Shown here: piece by piece, positions 1 to 8,300 of the stretch
How positions within the stretch are numbered: the stretch's first letter is position 1
How the letters are laid out: the number at the start of each line of letters is the position of its first letter
DNA from: Nonomuraea sediminis
GTDB taxonomy: Bacteria; Actinomycetota; Actinomycetes; Streptosporangiales; Streptosporangiaceae
Direction: 5' to 3'
DNA: 64,000 bases
Assembly: GCF_018531495.1 (NCBI RefSeq)
Contig: NZ_JAHDTI010000001.1
Coordinates: 1,302,001-1,366,000, forward strand
Made by a program: the position numbers and the translations under genes
The notes under the pieces: model-generated
Seen by the model: the letters and a program-made list of their open reading frames with translations, nothing else
What the model was told of the DNA's origin: nothing
Database searches by the model: none

Positions 1-1
1 A

Positions 2-27
2 CAATGGTCAACGATTCTTGACCATTG
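2..27. promoter_or_regulatory. Perfect inverted repeat, probable operator
   Basis: CAATGGTCAA and TTGACCATTG form perfect 10-bp arms around a 6-nt spacer (cgattc). The arms are not GC-rich and no T-run follows, so a protein-binding site is more likely than a terminator. The gene it controls probably lies left of the window edge, because the next certain gene to the right points towards this site and ends at 474. The binding protein is unknown; a TetR- or GntR-type dimer would fit the geometry. Confidence 0.5.
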
Positions 28-473
28 CGCAAGGGGTTTATCTCGGTTCGCGAACCTATGACCGTCGGACGCGAGGAGCCCTCGCTCCCCCTCAAGGTGG
101 CCGCGCCGCCGGGTCGGCGCTGCACTCCCACCCGCCGGCCAGCCATAGCCCTCGGCACCGTACGCCGGGGTAGCCCCACTCCCAAGGCCTGGCGGGGCGT
201 ACGGCCAGCCATCGGAAGCCGCTCGTGGGCTACCTTGCCCCTGGTACGTCGATCCTTATCTCGCGAAGGTGACCCAGGCCCCAAAGTAGGTCTTCGCGAT
301 CAGCTGGGCCGGGGGTGGCGGAACCGGTTGATCGGGCAGGAGGTCGGCCGGCGCGGTTCGGATCGCGGCTAGTGGGGATGTCGGCGAGTTACTGGTCGCG
401 GGATGATCAGGGTCTCTGGATGCCGTCGCGGGCGGGCCATGACTATGCGGTCGATGATGTGTGGTCCATTAGC
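28..473. other. Intergenic stretch with no recognised gene
   Basis: About 450 bases with no ORF that resembles a known family and no clear codon-position bias on either strand. A 115-codon ORF at 25-372 on the plus strand has low-complexity Arg/Gly/Pro composition and is probably chance. I see no tRNA-like fold or insertion-sequence end here. Confidence 0.4.
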
Positions 474-1304
474 TCAACGGGCCGGTGGCCACAGGCGGGG
501 ACACACATCGGGATCGGCGTAGTCGGGGGCACCGTCCGGGCGGGGAGCGACCAGACGGTCGTTGTTATGGGTGGCGATGTGGTGGTTGTCGCCAGGTTGC
601 AGGTGGATGGCGATCGACCGGCGTGCTTCGCCGCTGTGGTTGGGGCCGCTGCCGTGGATGGTCTTGCAGTGATGAAAGCTGACCTGGCCGCGAGAGAGCG
701 TGGCGGTGACGATGCGCAGATCGTGCTCGGCGACGTAGTGGTCGATCGTGGTCAGATCCTGGTCGAAGAAGCTGAGGTCAGCCTGCTCGTCCCTGCGGTG
801 GCTGCCCGCCACGAACATGACGGGCCCGTGGGCCTCGGTGATGTCGTGGAAAGGCACCCACGCGGTCAGCATTTCCTGGCTGGAGCAGCCCCGCCAGTAG
901 TGCCGGTCGGTGTGCCAGCCGACGTTGCCCTGCCGATTCGAACCGCTTGGCTTGTACAGCAGTTGGTCGTGCCACAGCCGGATCTCCCCCGCATCAGCGA
1001 GCCGGGCGGCGCACCCGGCGATGACGGACTGGCTGACCAGGTGCGCCAGCTCCGTGACCCGCAGCGAGGCGTAGTCATTCTTGCGCAGCACGTCGCCGTC
1101 GGCGGGGCGCCACCCCCAGAAGCTCCTGTCCGGGTCGCCGGGTACCTCGCGGTCGATATCACCGGCGTAGTGGCGGCGCATACCATGTTCGGCAGCGTCC
1201 AGCATCTCGTCGGAGAGGACCGGCGGCGAAATCCAGTAGCCGTTCTCCCGGTAGAACGCCACGTCGTCGTCGGTCGGCAGCAGAGTGAACGGTTCGTTCG
1301 TCAT
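474..1304 (-). CDS. Phytanoyl-CoA dioxygenase (PhyH) family oxygenase
   Basis: A 276-residue protein of the PhyH Fe(II)/2-oxoglutarate oxygenase family. The facial triad is visible as the HTD of GWHTDRHYW near mid-protein and a distal His in KTIHGSGPNHS, followed by RRSIAIHLQP, whose Arg is the usual 2-oxoglutarate anchor. Such enzymes hydroxylate small substrates in the cytoplasm; the substrate cannot be read from sequence. I chose the ATG at 1304 (MTNEPF...) over an in-frame upstream start at 1358, because the longer version would overlap the divergent AraC gene and its promoter. The AraC-type regulator starts about 70 bp away in the opposite direction and is the likely controller, so the pair resembles an inducible catabolic unit. 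The family call is firm, the role is not. Confidence 0.85.
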   Translation of the reverse strand: MTNEPFTLLPTDDDVAFYRENGYWISPPVLSDEMLDAAEHGMRRHYAGDIDREVPGDPDRSFWGWRPADGDVLRKNDYASLRVTELAHLVSQSVIAGCAARLADAGEIRLWHDQLLYKPSGSNRQGNVGWHTDRHYWRGCSSQEMLTAWVPFHDITEAHGPVMFVAGSHRRDEQADLSFFDQDLTTIDHYVAEHDLRIVTATLSRGQVSFHHCKTIHGSGPNHSGEARRSIAIHLQPGDNHHIATHNNDRLVAPRPDGAPDYADPDVCPRLWPPAR

Positions 1305-1363
1305 ACCCGGAACGCTAAGAGAAGCGACCCTGCTCCAGCGTGCGGGAGTTTCGGGCACATGTA

Positions 1364-1375
1364 CATAATTCTCGG
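1364..1375 (+). promoter_or_regulatory. Candidate -10 of a leaderless AraC transcript
   Basis: CATAAT at 1364-1369 ends 6 nt before the GTG at 1376. This is the spacing expected when transcription starts at the start codon itself. There is no Shine-Dalgarno sequence in front of this GTG. The same arrangement recurs at several other genes in this window. Confidence 0.4.
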
Positions 1376-2257
1376 GTGTCCATCGACCGTCCCACGGGCC
1401 TCAGTGCCGGATTTCATGCGCACCTGCGGCAAGCCGGAGTACCCGGACTCCTCCACGCTGGGGATCAACACGCCCCCACCAGCTGGGTGATCCGCCCCCA
1501 TACTCACGACGTCTGGGAGTTGTACCTGCAAGTGGCCGGTCCACCGACCTGCTGGACTGTGGCAGACGACACGTGGCATGTTCCCTCACGCGGCATGCTG
1601 GCGGTGCCTCCAGGAGTGCCGCACGCGATGGCGGCCTCCAGCACGGCGCCCTACCACTTCTATTTTGCCGCGCTCGCACCCGCGGATATCGTGCCGCCGG
1701 GTGATCTGCACCCGCTCTGGCGGCAACGGCAGCCGTTCGTGATCACGGATGCCGGATCGATGGTCACGCCGTTCGAGCTGTTCCTGCGGGAGGTCACCAC
1801 GTACCAGCCGCTGCGCACGGCCGGATTGACCTACACCGCTGCTCTGCTCGTGATCGAAGCCTCCCGGCTGGCCGACGGCCGGCAACCGGGCCGCCACCTG
1901 GCCATGCACCCGGCCATCGCAACGGCCAAGCGGCTCATCGAGAACCACCTGGCCGAGGGCCTCACAGTCGATGACCTGGCTGCCGCCGTGCACCTCTCGC
2001 CCGCGCACTTCGCCGAACTGTTCCGCGCCGAGATCGGTGAGACCCCTGGCCGGTACCGTACGCGCCTGCGCGTGGAACGCGCCCGGCTGCTGCTCAGTGA
2101 GACCGACCTGCCGATCACCACAATCGCAACCGATCTCGGCTACTCCTCATCGCAGCACTTCGCCACCGTCTTCCGCCACGGAACCGGCACCACACCAACG
2201 CGGTACCGTCACAAGATCACCGGCCGGGCGCACCACTCATCCGTACAGGGACTGTAA
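1376..2257 (+). CDS. AraC-family transcriptional regulator
   Basis: A 293-residue regulator. The N-terminal ~130 residues are a cupin-like sensor (HTHDVWELYL, then VPPGVPHAM), the usual AraC effector-binding fold. The C-terminal ~100 residues hold two helix-turn-helix motifs (VDDLAAAVHLSPAHFAELFRA and ITTIATDLGYSSSQHFATVF) and end in the typical PTRYR segment. I prefer the GTG at 1376, because a -10-like CATAAT lies 6 nt upstream; an in-frame GTG at 1340 is the alternative. The divergent PhyH-like oxygenase gene is the obvious target. The protein probably activates that gene in response to its substrate; this is inference from gene order. No operator repeat could be picked out in the short shared intergenic region. 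Confidence 0.88.
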   Translation: MSIDRPTGLSAGFHAHLRQAGVPGLLHAGDQHAPTSWVIRPHTHDVWELYLQVAGPPTCWTVADDTWHVPSRGMLAVPPGVPHAMAASSTAPYHFYFAALAPADIVPPGDLHPLWRQRQPFVITDAGSMVTPFELFLREVTTYQPLRTAGLTYTAALLVIEASRLADGRQPGRHLAMHPAIATAKRLIENHLAEGLTVDDLAAAVHLSPAHFAELFRAEIGETPGRYRTRLRVERARLLLSETDLPITTIATDLGYSSSQHFATVFRHGTGTTPTRYRHKITGRAHHSSVQGL

Positions 2258-2280
2258 GAAAACGTCCCGAAATCAGTGGT

Positions 2281-2312
2281 GGCGCTTACCGCAGCAGGGT
2301 GCGGTAAGCGCC
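2281..2312 (+). terminator. Hairpin downstream of the AraC gene
   Basis: GGCGCTTACCGC and GCGGTAAGCGCC form perfect 12-bp arms around an 8-nt loop, starting 23 nt after the AraC stop codon. No T-tract follows, which is common for actinomycete terminators. The rest of 2313-2580 holds nothing I recognise. Confidence 0.55.
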
Positions 2313-2584
2313 CGCTGCCCAACGGATGGACATTCCGGGTACCGAACGAGCCAGGCAGAGCGAGCAAGCCGCATGACCTGCGCGGATGACGGTTGATCGA
2401 CAAGACCGGCATGCGTTGTCCGTCAGCCACCGCCTGAGCCGCAGACATCGGACCTCTGCTGGATGGACGGAACCGCATAGCCGCAGCGCCCGCGTCCCCG
2501 CTTGCGGCGACCTCTTGTGAGCAGGGCATACGCCTGATCGACCCCTATCTCGCGACCGGAAAGGGGCAAGCAGTCACGCGATCC

Positions 2585-2594
2585 GGTCTAGACC
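2585..2594. promoter_or_regulatory. dre-like site 1 (DasR-type operator)
   Basis: GGTCTAGACC is a perfect palindrome. It matches the core of the site bound by DasR, the GntR-family N-acetylglucosamine regulator of streptomycetes (consensus TGGTCTAGACCA). It lies about 115 bp upstream of a secreted beta-N-acetylhexosaminidase gene, the class of gene DasR is known to control. The outer bases here are C and A instead of T and A. Confidence 0.55.
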
Positions 2595-2639
2595 ATCAAC
2601 TTGCCTCGGCATCGAACATCCTGGCGCCAACAGCATTGC

Positions 2640-2650
2640 TGGTCTATACC
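2640..2650. promoter_or_regulatory. dre-like site 2, overlapping a promoter
   Basis: TGGTCTATACC matches the DasR core with one change (T for G at the centre). Its centre is 56 bp from the first dre-like site. A -10-like TATAAG at about 2668-2673 puts this site over the -35 region, which would suit repression. The right-hand flank (GAC) deviates from consensus. Confidence 0.45.
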
Positions 2651-2709
2651 GACTACCGAGTTTGGGGTATAAGTCTTTCAATCCCGCTCGAAAGTAGGTT
2701 GAAGTCCGC

Positions 2710-5079
2710 ATGAATCGCCATGCTCCTCGATTGGTCGGATGGGTGACGCTCGTGTTATCCATGTCCCTCCTGGTAGTCCCGCCCGCGGTGGCCGACACCG
2801 CCCCTACGAGCACTGCCCCCAACGCCAAGCCCGTCGTGGTGCCCGCTCTTCAGCAGTGGGAGGGCGGAACGGGTTCCTTCGAGTTGCGCAAGCACAGCCG
2901 GATCGTGCTGGCCAAGAAGCAGGTCGACGAGCTCGACGACCAGGGTGCGCGGCTCTCCGCCGAGATCGAACAGGTGACAGGGCACAAGCTGGACGTCTCT
3001 CCCCGGATCCCGCAGGACGGCGACATCGTCCTGTCGATCGATCCCTCCCTCACCGACGCGACGGGTGGCGCCCGGTTCGCCGAGGAGGGCTACACCTTCA
3101 CGGTCACTGATCGCAACGTGACGATCGCCGCGCCGACCGCGCAGGGTCTCTACTACGGCACCCGCAGCCTCCTGCAGATCCTGCTGCTCGACGACGGCCG
3201 CGATTCGGTCCCCGTGGGCACGGCCGTGGACTGGCCGAACTACAAGGTCCGCGGGTTCATGCTGGACGTCGGACGGCGCTTCTTCACCGCCGACTACATC
3301 CGCGACTACCTGCGGCTGATGGGCTGGTTCAAGCTCAACCAGCTGCAGTTGCATCTCAACGACAACGGTTTCAAGGGCAGCAAGCCCTCCTGGAGCCAGG
3401 TCCAGGCCGGCTTCCGGCTCAAGACCGGCAACCCCGAACTGGCCGGGCTGGCCTCCGCCGACGGGTCCTACGACCGAGCGGACTGGGACTCCTTCGAGGA
3501 CACCGCCGCGGCGAACGGCGTCACGATCATTCCCGAGATCGACGCGCCCGCCCACTCCCTGGCGTTCATCCGGTTCCGCCCGTCGCTCGGCCTCAACAAC
3601 GGCGAGTCCGACCACCTTGATCTGTCCAAGCCTGCGACCACCGCGTTCATGAAGTCGGTGTTCGACGAGTTCGTGCCCTGGTTCCGCGGTCCCGACGTGC
3701 ACTTCGGCGCCGACGAGTACACGGTGGACAAGCCCCGCTACAAGGTCTACTTCAACGAGATGGCCGCCCACATCCGTGCGCTCGGCAAGCAGCCGCGGGC
3801 CTGGGGCAGCCTGTCGGTCATGGCCGCCAACGCCGACGGTTACGACCGCGACGTGACCATGAACAGCTGGAACAACGGCTGGTACGGACCACAGGCGCTC
3901 AAGCGGGACGGCTACTCCTTCATCAACACCAATGACGCCCTGCTCTACATCGTCCCGTTCGCGGGCTACTACCACGGCCACGGGCTGGACGGGAAGTACC
4001 TCTACGACCAGTGGGAGCCGCACGTCTTCCCCGGCGGGCAGAGCGTCACCCCTGGTGACCCGCAGCTTCTCGGCGCCATGTCGGCCGTGTGGAACGACCT
4101 GACCGAGGCCACCTACTCGGAGCTGGACGTGCACGGGCTGGTCGAGCCCACGTTCGGCGTGCTGGCGCAGAAGATGTGGAGCGGGGCCAAGTCAGGCGTG
4201 CCGTACAGCGCCTTTCTCGGCACTGTGCGCAAGCTCGGGGTGGGCACTGGGCTGACGAAGGTTGCCACGACGCTGGCCACGGCGGCGTCGGGAGAGGTGA
4301 GCGTGGGCAAGGAGGCGTCCGCCTCCGCGGGCGAGGCGGCCGCCGCGTTCGACGGGGTGCGCACCACCAAGTGGAGCAGCGGTCCGGGAGACGAGGCGTG
4401 GCTCCAGGTGAACCTTGGCAAGCCCTTCGCGATCAGCAAGGTCGAGCTGGATTGGGCGCCCTCCTATGGCCGCGACTACGAGGTCCAGGTGTCACGGGAC
4501 GGCGAGAACTGGACCACGGTCGCCACCCGCACAGGCCGCGAAGCCGCCGGAACCGACACTCTCGTGTTCGACCCGGTCACTGCACGGCACGTACGGCTCG
4601 TCGGCACGCAGGCGGGGGCGAAGCGGAACGGGTACGCCCTGTGGAGCATGCGCGTCTTCGAGGTGCCGGACCTGGCGCTGCATCAGCCGACCACCGCGTC
4701 GTCGTCCGAAGTGGCGAGCCTGGGCCCGGAGAACGCCACCGACGGAGATCCCAAGACCCGATGGGCCAGCGCCTACCGCGACGGTGAATGGATCCAGGTG
4801 GACCTCGGTTCCCCGCAGACCGTCCAGCGCGTCCTGCTCGACTGGGAGGCGGCCTCCGGCCGCGATTACGACATCCAGGTCTCCGACGATGCCGCCACCT
4901 GGAAGACGGTGGTCCCGGTCCGGGACAAGCCGGCGGGCGCCCGCGTGGACGAGATCACCGTCGCCCCGGTGACCGCTCGATATGTGCGGATGCAGGGGAT
5001 CAAGCGGACCACCGGCTTCGGCTACTCCCTTTGGCGGTTCGAGGTCCGTTCCATGAGCCCCGAGCCCGACCCCGCGTAG
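2710..5079 (+). CDS. Secreted GH20 beta-N-acetylhexosaminidase with two F5/8C domains
   Basis: A 789-residue exported glycosidase. Residues 1-29 are a signal peptide (hydrophobic VTLVLSMSLLVVPPAVA with an Ala cleavage site). A GH20 N-terminal alpha/beta domain follows (about 45-175), then the GH20 barrel (about 180-500). The catalytic Asp-Glu pair is D335-E336 in HFGADEY; family 20 uses the substrate's own N-acetyl group as nucleophile, helped by this Asp. Two discoidin/F5/8 type C carbohydrate-binding domains follow (about 535-655 and 655-785). The enzyme should remove terminal GlcNAc or GalNAc from glycans or chitin oligosaccharides outside the cell. Two dre-like sites upstream suggest GlcNAc-responsive control. 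The next gene encodes a second GH20 fused to a fucosidase. Confidence 0.93.
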   Translation: MNRHAPRLVGWVTLVLSMSLLVVPPAVADTAPTSTAPNAKPVVVPALQQWEGGTGSFELRKHSRIVLAKKQVDELDDQGARLSAEIEQVTGHKLDVSPRIPQDGDIVLSIDPSLTDATGGARFAEEGYTFTVTDRNVTIAAPTAQGLYYGTRSLLQILLLDDGRDSVPVGTAVDWPNYKVRGFMLDVGRRFFTADYIRDYLRLMGWFKLNQLQLHLNDNGFKGSKPSWSQVQAGFRLKTGNPELAGLASADGSYDRADWDSFEDTAAANGVTIIPEIDAPAHSLAFIRFRPSLGLNNGESDHLDLSKPATTAFMKSVFDEFVPWFRGPDVHFGADEYTVDKPRYKVYFNEMAAHIRALGKQPRAWGSLSVMAANADGYDRDVTMNSWNNGWYGPQALKRDGYSFINTNDALLYIVPFAGYYHGHGLDGKYLYDQWEPHVFPGGQSVTPGDPQLLGAMSAVWNDLTEATYSELDVHGLVEPTFGVLAQKMWSGAKSGVPYSAFLGTVRKLGVGTGLTKVATTLATAASGEVSVGKEASASAGEAAAAFDGVRTTKWSSGPGDEAWLQVNLGKPFAISKVELDWAPSYGRDYEVQVSRDGENWTTVATRTGREAAGTDTLVFDPVTARHVRLVGTQAGAKRNGYALWSMRVFEVPDLALHQPTTASSSEVASLGPENATDGDPKTRWASAYRDGEWIQVDLGSPQTVQRVLLDWEAASGRDYDIQVSDDAATWKTVVPVRDKPAGARVDEITVAPVTARYVRMQGIKRTTGFGYSLWRFEVRSMSPEPDPA

Positions 5080-5360
5080 CCCGCGCCGATGTTCTGAGAT
5101 CACGAGGGGTCGGTGTCGTGAGAGCGGCATGGCCGAAGAAAGATAGGAGGTTTTGGCCTCCGCTCTCCTTGTACGTCAACTCGTGGCCGAGCACTGCGCG
5201 CGATAAATCGTACATCTACCAGCGTTCATATGGCAGAAGCCCCGCTCTTGCGTCCATGCGATGCCGATATCTCTGGTCCTTATTCATCGGGTCTTTCTCT
5301 GGGTCTGGGCCGTATCTGTCCGACACCAGAGGTGGCTTCCCATCCCCCCAGGAGCTGCGT
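5080..5360. other. Intergenic region between the two glycosidase genes
   Basis: 281 bases without a gene. A short hairpin (GGAGG, 6-nt loop, CCTCC at 5146-5161) may end the upstream transcript. GGTCTGGGCC at 5302-5311 is a weak relative of the dre core (two mismatches), about 50 bp ahead of the next start. No clear -10/-35 pair was found. Confidence 0.35.
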
Positions 5361-8300
5361 GTGAGACGAATCACCGGGCCCGCCGTAACGGGCGCCCTGG
5401 CACTGATCCTTACGGCAAGCCCATCGACCGCCTCCGCATCCGGCAACACCCCAGCCGACCGCTACACCGGCGACTATGCCTCGCTGGAGAAGCACCCCAC
5501 ACCGCAGTGGTTCGATGACGCGAAGTTCGGCATCTTCATCCACTGGGGCGCCTACAGCGTCCCCGCATGGGGGCCCCGCCGGAGCTACGCCGAGTGGTAC
5601 GGCAACTACATGAACAGCAAGAACTCGGCCACCTACAACCACCACCGGGCGACCTATGGCGAGGACAAGAACTACGACTCGTTCATGGACGACTGGAAGG
5701 CCGAGAACTACCGGCCGGCCGAGTGGGTCAAACTGTTCAAGGACGCGGGCGCCAAGTACTTCGTGCTGACCTCCAAACACCACGAAGGCGTCGCCCTGTG
5801 GGACACCAAGCAGAGCACCCGCAGCGTCGTGCATCACGGCCCCAAGAAGGACCTGGCCAGAATGCTGTTCGACGCCGCCGAGGGCTCGGGCCTGAAACGG
5901 GGCTTCTACTACTCCAACTACGAGTGGTACAACCCCAACTACACCGGGCGGCAGCCGACCAACCCGTATACGGGTGCGCAGATCCCCTACACCGGTGTCA
6001 CCACCGGGGAGGACTACGTCTCCGACTACATGCTGCCGCAGATGAACGAGCTCATCGACGACTACGATCCGGACATCCTGTGGTGCGACGGTGAGTGGGA
6101 GCGGGACGCGAGCTACTGGAAGATGGGCGACACGATCGCCCACTTCTACAACCAGGCGGCCGATCGCCCCGAGCCGAAGGAGGTCGCCGTCGCCAACCGG
6201 TGCAGGGTCAAGCCCGGCGGCTACCGCGGCGACCAGCTCGACTTCGAGACGCCCGAATACGAGAAGGTCCCGAACATCAGGGTGAACAAGTGGGAGTCCA
6301 GCCGCGGGATCGGCTTCTCCTACGGGCTCAACAAGAACGAGCCGGTCGAGGACTACATGTCCTCCGCCGAGATCGTCCATGACCTCGTCGACATCGTCAG
6401 CAAGAACGGCAACCTGCTGCTCGATGTGGGGCCGGACGCCGACGGCACGATCCCCGAGGCCCAGGCCTCCCGGCTGCGCGATGTCGGGCGCTGGCTGAAG
6501 ACCAACGGGGAGGCGATCTACGGCTCGACGTACTGGACGCGCGCCGAGGAGCCGGCGAGCGCCGTCCCCGTCCGCTACTCCGTCAACAAGGGGGACCTGT
6601 ACGCGACCGCGCTGGCGTGGCCGGGGAGCACGCTGACGCTCGGCGGCGACGTGCCGGTGAGCGCCAACACCAAGATCACACTTGTCGGCGGCGCGTCCCA
6701 GGCGGCGCTCAAATGGAGCCGCAACAGCGCGGGGAACATCGTGGTCACCATGCCGGAGGGGGGCAGCGCGGTCGACCCTCTCGGCAGCGCCTACTCCTTC
6801 AGGATCCACACCCCGAACGCGCCGATCGTCGTCCGAGGTCTGCTGGACCTGCCGGCGCGGATCTCCGCCGGTGCCACCGTGGACGCCACGCTGTCGTACA
6901 CCAATGTCGGGGAGACCGCGCTGACCGGTCTGACCGTCACCGGTGTCACGCCGGAAGGCTGGAGCATGACAGGAGCTCGGCCGGTGGCGTCCCTTCAGCC
7001 GCGTGAGACGGCCACACTCCCCGTGCAGGTCACCGTTCCCGCTGGTGTTCCGCTCGGCAGGGTTCCGGTGACCGTGACCGCGTCTGTCTCCGGGCGCACG
7101 GTGATCGCCTCCGACACGGTCGAGGTGGCGCCGGTCAACCTGGCGTTGGGCAAGCCGGTGACCCAGAGCAGCCTGAGTTGGGGCGGAGTGCCGGAAAGGG
7201 CGGTGGACGGCAACACCAGCGGCGTGTTCGGGCAGGGCTCGGTGACCCACACCGCCGAGCCGTCCAACCAGGCGTGGTGGCAGGTGGACCTGGGAACCGC
7301 CCGCGACCTGGCCGAAATGCGCATCTACAACCGGACGGACTGCTGCGCGGACCGGCTGCGCAACTACTGGGTGATGACGTCGGAGCAGGAGATCCGCGGA
7401 CAGACCCTCGATGAGGCGAAGTCCTCGCCCGGCGTGACCGCGATCCGGCAGGCGGCGACGGCCGGAACGCCCAGCGCCATCGACCTGGGCGGCGTCAAGG
7501 GACGCTACCTCCGGATCCAGCTCGAGTCCGCGACCGATCCGCTGAGCCTGGCGGAGGTGGAGGTCTACGACCAGAAGTCCGCCGCGGCTGCGGTGCCGGG
7601 CGTGGTGCCGCAGCTGTCGAGCTGGACGGCGGGCTCCGGCACGTTCACCCTTCCCGAGAACGCCGGGGTGAGTTATCCGGCGAACCAGAAATCCCTGTCG
7701 ACGACCGGCGTGACAATGCCCGGTCTCGCCGACCGGACGCTCGCCCAGGTGGCCGAGACGACAGCCGCCGACTTCACGACCGTGACCGGGCGGCCGGCGG
7801 AGGCCCGCACGGGCGCACGGGAAAGCGACCACGGGATCCGCCTGCGGCTCGTCGAGGAGAACGAGCTTGGCCCCGAGGGCTACCGGCTCACCATCGACGA
7901 TCGCGTCACCATCGAGGCGAACACCACCGCCGGCCTCTACTACGGCAGCCGGTCGGTGCTGCAACTGCTGCGCCAGGACGAGGGCCGTGCCCGCCTGCCC
8001 AAAGGCCAGGCGGTCGACGTCCCCAGCAAGCCGCAGCGGTGGTTCGCCATCGACGCCGCGCGTAAGTACTGGTCGCCCGACTACATCAAGGACACCATCC
8101 GGGAGATGGGCTGGACCAAGCAGAACATGCTGCTGCTGCACCTGGAGGAGCCGGAGGGCTTCCGCCTCCACAGCGACAACCTGCCCGGTCTCACCTCGGA
8201 GAAGTTCGCCTACACCCGCGAGCAGATCCAGGAGTTCGTCGAGCTCGGCCGGGAGAACAACGTGCAGGTGGTCCCCGGCTTCGAGTTCCCCGGCCACGCC

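Noticed and set aside
5302..5311. GGTCTGGGCC before the fusion glycosidase as a third dre site
   Set aside because: Two mismatches break the palindrome; too weak to list as a separate operator.
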